Source of the DNA: Bimastos eiseni
Taxonomy: Eukaryota; Annelida; Clitellata; Crassiclitellata; Lumbricidae
Assembly: GCA_959347315.1 (NCBI GenBank)
Contig: OY365814.1
Location: 31,729,032-31,793,031 of the forward strand
DNA length: 64,000 nucleotides
Direction: 5' to 3'
A program made the position numbers and the translations under genes. This document shows positions 25,685 to 35,580 of the stretch, piece by piece. Each line of letters opens with the position of its first letter. Within the stretch, counting starts at the first letter, position 1. The notes under the pieces were generated by a model. The model ran no database searches. It worked only from the letters and a program-made list of their open reading frames with translations, and was not told the DNA's origin.

Positions 25685-25895
25685 GAAATCGATTGTTTGG
25701 TTGATTGATTTTTTATGTATTTTTTTGATTGATTGATCTATTTATTGCTTTATCGTCGGATTGATCGATTAATTGATTGTTTGATCAACCGATTGATTGA
25801 TTGACTGATTGGTCGACTGATTGATCGATTGATTAATTGATTGATTGATCGACTGATTGGTTGACTGATTGATTGATTGAATGTTCAATTGATTG
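25685..25895. repeat. (ATTG)n repeat abutting exon 2 acceptor
   Basis: Degenerate GATT/ATTG tetranucleotide tract running up to the last few bases before the exon 2 AG. It must supply the branch site and pyrimidine-poor tract for that splice. Confidence 0.9.
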
Positions 25896-25898
25896 CAG

Positions 25899-26191
25899 GT
25901 CTCTTTCCGAACGTCTTCAACCTGGCGTCAATGGCCGACATCTCGAGCAACGCCACCTGTGGTCAGAATGGACCCGAACAGTTCTGTAAGTTGGTGGAAC
26001 ACGTGAAGCGACGTCCAGGGGATCGCATTCAGTGCGGGGTCTGCCTGGCTAATGACACCCATCTGGCGGGGCAGAGGGACACCCACCCCATCGGAAACGC
26101 CATCGATGGCACGAACAGGTGGTGGCAGAGCCCCACGATCGCCAATGGATGGCACTACAACTGGGTCACCATTACCCTCGATCTGAAGCAG
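25899..26191 (+). CDS. LAMA1/2-like: Laminin alpha exon 2: start of LN domain
   Basis: Residues 58-155. The acceptor is gattgCAG after a long (ATTG)n tract and the donor is CAG|GTATGC, phase 1 in and phase 0 out. The exon opens the LN domain with LFPNVFNLASMADISSNATC, then CKLVEHV, an IQCGVC cysteine pair, HPIGNAIDGTNRWWQSP and VTITLDLKQ. These are hallmark LN segments of LAMA1/LAMA2. NATC and NDT are possible N-glycosylation sites. The LN domain mediates ternary-node formation in the laminin polymer. Confidence 0.97.
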
Positions 26192-26272
26192 GTATGCTGC
26201 GACAGTTTTGTGTAGGTCTGTGTCTCTGTGTGTGTGTCTACTTTTTTATTTGTCTCTATATCTCTGTCTCTC

Positions 26273-26276
<4 letters not shown>

Positions 26277-26342
<66 letters not shown>
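26277..26342. repeat. (CT)n microsatellite
   Basis: Pure CT dinucleotide tract downstream of exon 2, within a longer TCTG-rich region to 26600. Confidence 0.95.
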
Positions 26343-26345
<3 letters not shown>

Positions 26346-26744
26346 CCCTTTGTCTTCGTTTCTTTGTCTCTAATTGTCTCTGTCTGTTTCCATCTCTTTG
26401 TCTTTGTTTCTTTTCTTCTCTGCCTATCTCTGTCTGTAGATGTTTCTTTGTTTTTTGCGCTTGTCTCGGTCTTTCTGTCTATCTCTGTGCTCTTGTCTTT
26501 GTTTCTCTGTCTCTGCATATGTCTCTCTCTGTCCCTCTATGTCCCTCTCTGTCCCTGTCTGTCCCTCTCTGTCTCTCTCTGTCCCTCTATGTCTTGGATG
26601 ACTCTTAAGTCCACGTTCGCAACGAATCTAAAGTTTCAGATTAGAAAACAAACAATCTTCGAGAAACCTCTAATTATATCCTCTTCCTGACGGAAACAAG
26701 AGTCCGTTCCAGCTGGAGCGAGCCTTCCACAGCTGGAGCATGGT

Positions 26745-26930
26745 ACCCGATTGGTTAAACCGATCCGCTCATAACAGTGCGCGTTCGATCCTCATATCGC
26801 TGACTCGATACAACTTGTACCGAGACCATATCACATCTGCTTATCGTCTTTACACTGGCTTCCTGTCTATGAGTGCATTCGCATCAAGCTGGCAATCCTC
26901 AATGTACATAGCATGAGTAAATCGTCTGAC
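26745..26930 (+). mobile_element. tRNA-like head next to a LINE C-terminal fragment
   Basis: 26745-26815 has an A-box-like (ggtacccgattggttaaacc) and B-box-like (gcgttcgatcctc) pair. 26850-26925 reads LHWLPVYECIRIKLAILNV, the CR1/L2-type C-terminal motif. Whether the two are one element or two neighbours is not clear. Confidence 0.5.
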
Positions 26931-27304
26931 ATCCTAATTATCTACTAAGGTCCTTGAAACTCTGTCAAAGGTCGATCGTCTCTTCGATCAGCCTTTGCTG
27001 GAAGAGTATGTTGTTCCTATATAGTACACGTCTTGTCATCGGATAGAGTGTATATATATATATATACTCTATTGTTAGAGTCTGGGCCTTAGGCAGCTAT
27101 CTGTACTCTAACATGTCTAGACTGCATTCCTTAATGCTTGTGCACGAGGGATGAAGGAGTGGTCCTTCTTTATACGAGAGAGCGGATAGGTAGGATGGGC
27201 CCTTTTTCTGCTTTTGCATTTTAGGCTTGATGCCTGTTCTGTTGGTTTGTGGTTATTCTGCAGGTTATAGTTACCTCTTCATTATAGTAACTAGGCTTTT
27301 ATTA

Positions 27305-27860
27305 ACCTATGGGCGCCCGTTCAAGGTAACATCTCTTCCAACTCTAGCACGGATAAAAAGGTAAGTTTTCAAGTGGAAATAAAAATTAATATACCACTAT
27401 ACAACTTAAGTCTGTATACATATCTTCTGCATTTTAGTTTGTTTGCTACTCTGTTTGTTAAATGACAATTCTCATTAAAATTTCCATTAATATAGCGCAT
27501 TTCTAAGTATATGCGTTCATCTCTCTATAGTTCTCTTGCATCAGATCAGACATTGGATCTTAGCTTTTCTAGGGCAAGTGTCTCGTAATTATCACCTGTC
27601 GATGGCGTTTCCAATGCTTATACAGCACGATTGGAACCGTTTAAAAGGTGTCTAATGTGAACGCTCTAAACAATCGACGACGTATTTTCGTTCATTCACT
27701 CGCGGATTTATATAGCGCTCTTTAAAAAGGTACAATATTCAAAAGCGCCCCAAACTCCAGCCCAGACAAAGCGGGAAGCTTTTAAATGACCATAAAATGT
27801 ACCAGTATACGCGATTTAGGGAACAGGCGAAACTCCAGAGAAAGACCATTCCAAACCCCA
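27305..27860. repeat. Two dispersed-repeat copies (aactccagcccagacaaa family)
   Basis: 27705-27860 is a close relative of 5475-5640. 27305-27410 is a more diverged one (ggcgcccgttcaaggtaac, aactctagcacggataaaaa, ataccactatacaactta). Confidence 0.65.
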
Positions 27861-28202
27861 CGTAAATGTTCTATTATCTGTGATGTTCTCATTATGAACG
27901 GAAATACAATACAATACATTCAGCAATTAATAGTTGTATTGTATTGTGTAAGCATAAACTTCACGCACAGGCGCTTAGCGCCATTGATGCTTTTTGGTTT
28001 ACTTGTAAACTTTGAAAGACTGGCGATATCAAATGCGGTTGGATCATATTTTTTCGTTTAAGAGCCGCGGTTCGTATGGTCTCCGAAATCCGATCTCAAG
28101 CATATTTTGTTGAGTATTGTCCGGAATGCGTTTATGTCTGATGCTGCCTCTTGTCGATCGGAATTTGCTCGGAGAGATTTCGGAGCAGACGTGGAATGTC
28201 TA

Positions 28203-28270
28203 GATAACAATGATCACTAGCGTCGCCCTCCCTGTTGTCCAGGCTTGGGACTGACACTGTGGCAGAGTTT
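28203..28270 (+). repeat. Dispersed ~100-bp repeat, partial
   Basis: Reads ataacaatgatcactagcgt, cgccctccctgttgtccagg and cttgggactgacactg. Confidence 0.8.
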
Positions 28271-29754
28271 TAAATGGTTTGGTACCCTTTCCAACTGGTT
28301 AAGGATCTCAACCGACCAACTCGTTGAAAAATTAGCATTGTCGGGGTCGCAGGGTCGATTTAGGTAGCCTGTTAATTTGCATTTCACATTTTAAGTCGCT
28401 CGAAATGCGCTCTGAGCGTACCCGGAGCAGGCGTCGATCGCATCCAGTATCGTGAGGATGTGAGTTGTCGGTCTATTGAAGCTGTTATTACTCGGTCAGA
28501 GAGAAGTTAATTAATATCTTGGACATTGGGTGAACAGGGAGGCAAGGAGGGAGGCCACATATGCTGGGTATACGTCCGGGTTTGGGGTCGCTAGGGATGG
28601 TGGGCGATGATGGCAGATTGTGGGAATGTTTGCCGATCAGGGCCATTAGCCGTGGCTGTTGGCCTTTAATGATGATGATGATGATGATAACAGGTATTAC
28701 CGATTATTGCATCATATCATCGGGCTTTTATTTACTGATTGAAAGCAGCTTAGTGGCACTCAATAGGTTCTAGGTAAACAAATGGAAAGGCACACAGACA
28801 GGCAGACAGACAGGTACGTTGGCAGGTAAATAAGCAGGCAGGCAGGCAGACAGATATCCAGGCGGGTAGACAGACAGACTGACGGTCAGTTAGGCAGAGG
28901 CAGGCAAGGAGGCTGGTAGAGAGACACTTAAAAAGACAGACATGACAGGCAGATAATAGACAATGGAATTGTGAAATTGACAGAGACCACAGCAAGATAA
29001 CAGATAAGAGGCCAGCGTTCACTGTGTCAGGTGATAGAGTTGTCTAGACGTGGAAAGGATTCCTGGTTTTGCTCCTCTTCCAGTTTCGTCTCGGAATGAA
29101 CGAACGAACAAACGAACGAACGAATGAATGAATGAATGAGTGAATGATCGCCTTATCAGTTGTCAGTGTGGTAGACTTGTGCTATCAAGAACACGCTATT
29201 CGTGATTATCGAACTGATGGTACCAGGTGAAAATGCGTGAAACGCAGGACACACTTGAACCGACCAAAACCTTGTCCTCTGTATTTGTGTCTCTCTGCCT
29301 CTTTGCCTCTCTGTGTCTGTATGTCTGTCCGTCCGTTCGTCCTCAGACTTAAGCCAACTGACCAGCGATGCGTTTTATCTGCTGGGATAGGGTAGGGTTG
29401 TGGATAAACTGAACACTTCTGAGGAATGTGAGGAAGAATTAGAAGGAAGAATTAGAGGGAAGAATTATAGGGAAGAATTGGCCAGATGTTTATGCTCCAG
29501 CGCAACTCACAATCAGTCACGGTCGATCTATCTCTGATGACGTGAACCTTGTCTCCGTCTGTCTGTCTGTCTGGCTTTTGCTCTCTGTCTGTCTGTCTGT
29601 CTGTCGCACACTGTCTGTCTATATATTGCTCTTTGTCTGTCTCGGCTTGTCTGTGGATATATGTATGTGTTGCTCCCTGTCTCTGTTCAATTATTACTTT
29701 TTGTATGTTTCTGCGTCTGTCTGTCGCTCTCTTGTTTGTCTCATTCAGTCTCGC

Positions 29755-29794
29755 TCTCCGTCGATCTATCCAAGTCTATGCCTCTCTCTCTCTC

Positions 29795-29849
<55 letters not shown>

Positions 29850-29930
29850 CTATCTCTCTATCTGTCTCTCACTGTCTCTGTTTCTGTCTTTCTCTCTGTC
29901 TGTTTCTCTCTCTCTCTCTGTCTGTCTGAA
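29755..29930. repeat. (CT)n / TCTG microsatellite
   Basis: Mostly CT dinucleotides with TCTG interspersed; low-complexity open frames on the plus strand are artefacts. Confidence 0.95.
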
Positions 29931-30194
29931 TATTCTGGATTGGTTTTGGTGTGCCGCGGTAGGTTGGGCATTAGACAAATTATAGGGTGGTACTAATTAT
30001 GATTACAGCTGAGTATGCTCTTTCTCTATGTATCTGTCGTTTTCTGTTCCTCTCCGTCTATCGCTCTGTGTCTTTGTCTTCCTCTATCAGTCTGTCTGTC
30101 TCTCTCTGTCTCTATCTCTAAAACTAACAACTAACAGCTGAGAGTTTTGATAAAAGCTAGAATATATTATGGTTGGCTATGGTTCCTGTTTGCT

Positions 30195-30270
30195 TTGCGA
30201 TGGGAACGATGACTTGCATCGCCCTCCTCCAATATTCAGCCTCTGGACTGGTACCACCGAGTACGGCAGA
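30195..30270 (+). repeat. Dispersed ~100-bp repeat, diverged
   Basis: Reads gcatcgccctcctccaatat, then tcagcctctggactggtacc. Confidence 0.55.
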
Positions 30271-30833
30271 ATGTGAGTCAAGTGGTTAGCCCTGAACCAT
30301 CTGTGATTGCTAAATGAGTTAATGATCTTAATAGCATCATACTATAATTATAGTGTTTGTCTATTCAAAATGTTGCTGTGAAGAGGGTTTTGCAGAAGAC
30401 CAGAAATGCAATAAAAGGTTGTAACGCCCTGATTTATTTGACCTCGGATTCCGGTGTCAGTTGAGAACAGACTCAGCCAACACCCAATGACTAAGGGACA
30501 GACTGAGAGGAGACACAATGCTAGCTAGACGGACAGGGAGACAGAGCGACAGAGAGAGATATGCATACAGATAGGGAGATCTAGAGAAGGACAGCATGTA
30601 GATAGACAGATAGGCGGACACACATACCTACCTATTCTGGTATCCAATCAGCGCAGAAATAGGCAGACAGGCTGAGAGACAGACAGGCGGTATTAGAGAG
30701 AAAGACAAACAGACAAGACGGACGACGGACAGGAAAACAGACAGAGTAGCACCCTATATATAGAAACGTGGCGTTTCCAGACGTAAATAAGCATGGAAAG
30801 ATTGTGGTTATGATGATGACAATGGTGGTGTGT

Positions 30834-30980
30834 GGGTGTTCCTGTTGGTGGATTGGGTGTTCCTCTTGGTGGTCTGGGTGTTCCTGTTGGTGTATTGGGT
30901 GTTCCTCTTGGTGGTTTGGGTGTTCCTCTTGGTGGTCTGGGTGTTCCTCTTGGTGGATTGGGTGTTCCTCTTGGTGGTCT
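30834..30980. repeat. 21-bp tandem repeat, seven copies
   Basis: Unit gggtgttcctcttggtggtc plus t. The unit length is a multiple of three, so open frames persist on both strands (HQEEHPN on the minus). No other coding support. Confidence 0.92.
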
Positions 30981-31294
30981 GGGTCATCGTGTTTGTGGTG
31001 ACTAAGACATATCACCGGCCGACGGATGACACCAATTCGTCAGTTTGTTCGTCCGCTTCAGTCAACCTATAACAACCCTCCATAGTAATACTTATCCAAT
31101 CTTTCTCTTACTTATCTGATTTTCACTTGGTTTCTGTTTACATTTACTCTGTAATCGTAAACAACATTTTCATAGAGTGCTACTTAAAAGCTTAGAGCTG
31201 CATAAATTTTCGACAAACTAGCAATACTCCATTCCTTACAATACTATCTATAGTAAAACTGCGTTTGAGACAATGCTCCCGATCCACGTGTCGT

Positions 31295-31400
31295 TGCAGT
31301 TTAACGACACTGTGTGATAACAAAGATCATTAGCGTTGCCCTCCTTCTTTATCCAGGCTTGGGATTGGCGTTGCTGGTTTGCAAGCATTGGTGGAGTTGC
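31295..31400 (+). repeat. Dispersed ~100-bp repeat, well preserved
   Basis: Reads gcagtttaacgacactgtgt, gataacaaagatcattagcg, then ttatccaggcttgggattgg and ends gcattggtggagtt. Confidence 0.9.
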
Positions 31401-32039
31401 TTCCGATCTGAGTCAGGGATATAGTTATATAGTCGAATACAGGCCCGTTGAGGTGGGTCCACCGATCCGGGGCAAAAATTACAAGGGCAAGGAGAATTTT
31501 AGTGCCCTGGTCCGGACCCGTATTCAGTTTTCTCATTGAGCCTAATCACAGTTTAGAGACCCGTGAATGCCCAGCCTAGGGGCCCGGCATTTCTGTCGGC
31601 TGCCCCGATCGAAAAGAGTAGACCACCACGCGAATACCGTTTTGGAAGGTAAATAGACGACTATTGTTTTCAGGTTGCTGTTCAATAATAGAGCGCTAGC
31701 CTTGTAGCGCAGAGTACGGGCTCGATTCTCTTCCCCTAAGGCGGTCACTGCCGTATCTGAAAGAATGCAATACATATGTATACGATACAGTGCAATAGAA
31801 CTTTGTTTGATATTGACCTGCTTGCAAAGCACAGAAGTGCATAGGACCTACCAAACCACGCGACAGAGCAACTGTGAACGAAGGAGTCGCAGTTAGACAC
31901 CTCTAAAACGCATTTCATCGAAATATAAAACCTAGCTAGCGTGTTACTCGTAACTGTTTCAAGCGGACAAGTGCTGTAATTATGCCAAGCAAATTTATGT
32001 CGACGGCAACTTGTTGAGCCAATAAAAAAATTCCGGGCT

Positions 32040-32460
32040 CCTCTGAATTTTGATCTGATCCCCACTCGGCAGGCCTGTTTCCGACCCGGGTGAGGAGCGT
32101 CTCTGACTTATAATGGCGCTTTATAAATACACGATTACCATAACGATTATGTCTCAACTGAACAACAAATCCGACATTGTATTTACGGGATAACAATAGA
32201 CTATTGTTATTCCAGAAATACAATTAACGTATACTTCAAGGCAATATTGCTGCCTGATTGTAGGTCTTCCAGGTGACTTAAAGTGGCGCTATATTAACTC
32301 CTGATTGCAATCACGATTATGCATCACCCTAAAAACAATGCCATTGATCTGTCTATTTTGATCTGATCCCCACTCGGCAGGCCTGGTTATTGTTATTCCA
32401 GAAATACAATGTATACCTCATTAACGTATATTTCGATGCAACGTTGCTCTCTGTCTAGTA
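32040..32460. repeat. Local duplication upstream of exon 3
   Basis: The phrase gatctgatccccactcggc occurs at about 32049 and 32360; ttattccagaaatacaat occurs at about 32205 and 32392; and gcgct(t/a)tat..acgattatg occurs twice. The first unit contains a look-alike of the exon 3 acceptor at 32256-32275. Confidence 0.75.
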
Positions 32461-32574
32461 GTGTCTACCTCTGTAACTTTATGTCTGGGTGTGTCTGTCG
32501 CTCTCTGTCTGTGCGTCTCGCTCTCTGTTGAAATATATCTCTGCCTGTCTCTGTATCTCTCTGTTTGATTGTAG

Positions 32575-32817
32575 ATTTACCAGGTGGCCTACGTGATAGT
32601 GAAGGCGGCCAATTCTCCCCGTCCGGGCAACTGGATCCTCGACCGATCGACGGACGGGATCCACTTCCTGACCTGGCAGTACTTCGCCCTGACGAACAGC
32701 GACTGCTGGAACACGTACGGTGTCCCTCCGACGACGGGGGTCCCGAGGTTCAGACGAGACGATGACGTCATCTGTACCTCCGTCTTCTCACAACTAGACC
32801 CAGTCGAAGACGGAGAG
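32575..32817 (+). CDS. LAMA1/2-like: Laminin alpha exon 3: LN domain, middle
   Basis: Residues 156-236, phase 0 at both ends (gattgTAG|ATTTAC and GAG|GTATCG). It reads IYQVAYVIVKAANSPRPGNW then ILDRSTDG, WQYFALTNSDC and DDDVICTSVFSQLDPVEDGE. The AANSPRPGNWIL block and the DDxVICTS block are nearly invariant in alpha-chain LN domains. A near copy of its acceptor region lies about 310 bp upstream (see findings). Confidence 0.97.
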
Positions 32818-32962
32818 GTATCGTATACCTTTAGATTTATATACAATACAATACCGTACAGTACAGCACAGTTCAATACAGTACAAGACGATGCATCACA
32901 AGACAATACACACGACATATTCTGCCAAGCCGCTCTTTCGCTACACTGCCTGCCCTACCACG

Positions 32963-32998
32963 CCCTACCCTACCCTACCCTACCCTACCCTACCCTAC
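32963..32998. repeat. (TACCC)n pentamer
   Basis: About six CCTAC/TACCC units, TAGGG on the other strand. Similar to but one base shorter than the TTAGGG telomere unit; too short to argue for a telomeric origin. Confidence 0.85.
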
Positions 32999-33571
32999 TA
33001 TGCCCTTCCCTATCCAGGGAACCCTGGGCATAAAATCTCGACTGAAATGCGTCCAAGGGGACAGCGTGGGAGCATCACAGGGGGTTATTACGACTCCTGT
33101 TCGTAACCCCTCGTCTTTTGACCATGCTGGAAGCTTTCCAATTTGCCGCCCCACTGCCCAGCTGGACTCAATTATCAATCCACCCAGTCCGCCTTGACTG
33201 AGCGCTCTCTGGCTTTGATCAGCTTAGCAGAGATCTCATTACTTCCTATGCGACTCCCGGTTCATGTTGTAAGGATGCCAGACGCACAGTCCCCTCACCC
33301 CTACCTGATGCCCTTAAACCCTCTCAGATTGGTGACCTTTATCCTGAGCCCGATTGATGCCTCTTGACCTCTTGACCCCCACTACCCGAGTGATGAACCA
33401 TTCGGGGTAATTGTCCGATAGCCCCGCGGTCAGTTCCATCTCTGATGCCCATCTGTCCCTTTCACTCCCTCTCACCTTTGTCCTCCTCATGTCCTTCTCA
33501 GTATTCCTTTTATCCTTCTGCTCATATCTCTTCTCCCACCTGCGCCTCTCTTCGGTGCCCTCTTCGGTGCC

Positions 33572-33674
33572 CTCTGCGGTTCCTCTGCGGTTCCTCTGCG
33601 GTTCCTCTGCGGTTCCTCTGCGGTTCCTCTGCGGTTCCTCTGCGGTTCCTCTGCGGTTCCTCTGCGGTTCCTCT
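33572..33674. repeat. 11-bp tandem repeat (ctctgcggttc)
   Basis: About nine copies of an 11-bp unit. Three units make 33 nt, so open frames with an 11-residue period arise on both strands without being genes. Confidence 0.93.
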
Positions 33675-34089
33675 GCATCCTCCTTTCGTTCATTCTTCAT
33701 CACTGCATTTCCTCCTTCAACTCCTCCTCCTCTCTTATTTCTTTTCTTTGTTTCCCTCCTACTATTCTCATCTTCTTTTCGTCTTCTCTCTCCTCTTTGT
33801 CGTCATCCTCCTCTTATTTATCCTCCTCTTCACCCTCCTCCTCCTCCTCTTCTTCCTCCTCTTCCCCAAGAGTCATGAACCAAGCAACTCTTGAGTCGAC
33901 TAACTCACAGACTGAGTATGCTTAAAGAGTTGACGAACTCTCCACTGGGCAACTCATGAATTAAGCGACTCATGAGTCACTCGTCAACTCACATGCAATA
34001 ACAGAGGTAGCGAAGGGAATAGTTCTGGGGAGCCTCACGTCGCCCAAACTAACTTCCCCGAATTAATTATACCCATAACTTCAAAGCAG

Positions 34090-34135
34090 GCGTAAGTCCA
34101 AAGCAGGAGGGCGACGCTAATCATTCTGACTACGA
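34090..34135 (-). repeat. Dispersed ~100-bp repeat, reverse, partial
   Basis: Reads aagtccaaagcaggagggcg then acgctaatcat; only the centre is recognisable. Confidence 0.5.
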
Positions 34136-34436
34136 CACAGCCTCATTAAACCGCAACTAATCAACCTACCGCGAACGCCAATTATACTTCAAACACTTGT
34201 TGCTAATTGACTTGATAGACCGCCCTTTACCGCTCGATAATTACGTCCCAAATTACAATCGCTTTGCACTGAGAGCTCTGCGATTTGACCTCTGCTTCTC
34301 TGCTGGGAAAGTATTTGCCCGGCGATTATATTAATTATTTGTGGTTATTATTGTTGAATATATCGCCAAATGAATACTTGCGCGAATGTAGCTGTACTTA
34401 CATGATTTCGATTGGGATAGATAGTAATGTAATTTA

Positions 34437-34645
34437 ATCAAGTGATTATATAGCGCCCCTTGCAGATTTCTACTCGGAGGCGCTCTCTGCACTGGCCGTA
34501 ATGATGTTAAAGTCACAGTGAACAAGTAAAAACACGCCTGTTAGCAAAACTATGCACAGTAAGCTGAAAAGAGTCACCAATGGTGGGCCCCCGCACAAGC
34601 GTGGAACCAACCAACTGATTCCTGTCGGCAGCTGACAGATGGCTG
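34437..34645. repeat. Dispersed repeat, about 210 bp (copy 2)
   Basis: Partner of 22500-22717, same orientation, in a different intron. Confidence 0.8.
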
Positions 34646-35097
34646 GGATGTTCAGAGTATTTGGGCCAAGTTAGTGTAGTCAATCCAGACATTTGGTTCG
34701 AGATTTTTGCTCCGCGTTTACCCATTTGCTTACTCAGCTACGCTGTCGGTGAAAGAAAACGATGTGACGGTCGACTGGACACACGTCCTCATATGCCGAG
34801 GCCAAGTATATGAGGTTGCTAATGCATCATATCCACGGCTGTCTCAGGTATTGCTCAAAGGACTGCTCAAGTGTGTGTGGCCGTGGTGGTAACTATGAAA
34901 TCAAATGATAATAATGACATGATAATATATATATATATATATATAATATTTTAAAAGGATAGATTTTGAATAATGACTTTGGTGTCATGATTATTATTGA
35001 GGAAGAATTGTGATTTGCTTATGAAGTCACTTTCTATCGGATAACTTTCCATTATAGTGCATCACATTAATCGTCGTTTTCTTGCATTTCCTCATAG

Positions 35098-35157
35098 ATT
35101 CACATTTCGCTGGTGAATGGTCGACCGGGAGTTGAGGGACCGTCTCAAGAATTGATC
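35098..35157 (+). CDS. LAMA1/2-like: Laminin alpha exon 4: LN domain, 60-nt micro-exon
   Basis: Residues 237-256, exactly 20 codons with phase 0 at both ends. It reads IHISLVNGRPGVEGPSQELI, matching the conserved IHISL(I/V)NGRP segment that follows the ENGE/EDGE turn in LAMA1/LAMA2. The acceptor is cctcatAG and the donor ATC|GTAAGT. It is short enough that gene predictors may miss it. Confidence 0.95.
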
Positions 35158-35549
35158 GTAAGTTGATATTCACAATGCAATGATTGTCGAATTTCTCTAT
35201 CTCATTGATATTACTTTTCCATACATAGATACAATGATACATACATACATGCACACGTACATACATACATATATGCATACGTATGTTGCATACATTCATA
35301 CATAGATACATGGGTAGATATGCACTTGAATACATATATTACAAACATGCATTGCATACATACATAAATGCATTTATACATAAAAGCGTTACATGCATAC
35401 ATATATACATATATACATAAATAGTTACATACGCACATGCATAAGTATTTTACATACATACATAAAATACATACATACATATCTAGTACATACATTGCAT
35501 ATATACATACCTGCATACAAACACATTACACATCCCATTAATATACGTA

Positions 35550-35580
<31 letters not shown>

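Larger units (their letters stand above)
14815..25898 (+). other. Laminin intron 1 (11.1 kb)
   Basis: Starts GCAAGT, ends gattgcAG. It holds TA-rich tracts (16000-16070, 17225-17345, 17946-17975, 20757-20792, 23940-24210), a 34-bp tandem repeat, a possible hAT-like element (about 19615-20095), an RT pseudogene (21180-21780), dispersed repeats and a 13-bp repeat. The somewhat GC-richer stretch 24280-24860 has open frames on the minus strand that I do not recognise. 14815-15990 and 17350-18600 show nothing identifiable. Confidence 0.7.
26192..32574 (+). other. Laminin intron 2 (6.4 kb)
   Basis: Contains CT/TCTG tracts (26215-26600, 29555-29930), tRNA-like and LINE fragments (26745-26930), dispersed repeats (about 27305-27860), CAGA/CAGG repeats (28795-28920), an AACG/AATG run (29100-29145), GAAGAATTA repeats (29425-29480), the 21-bp repeat at 30834-30980 and a local duplication at 32040-32460. 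No second gene recognised. Confidence 0.75.
32818..35097 (+). other. Laminin intron 3 (2.3 kb)
   Basis: Holds pentamer tracts (AATAC, then TACCC at 32963-32998), an 11-bp repeat (33572-33674), CTC-rich DNA to 33860, a partial dispersed repeat and a 210-bp repeat copy (34437-34645). No gene recognised. Confidence 0.7.

Noticed and set aside
30632..31015. HQEEHPN heptad-repeat protein on the minus strand
   Set aside because: A 21-bp tandem repeat within a laminin intron, open on both strands, with no conserved flanks.
32963..32998. Interstitial telomere sequence
   Set aside because: The unit is the pentamer TACCC/TAGGG, about six copies, surrounded by other pentamer repeats; not TTAGGG or TTAGG.
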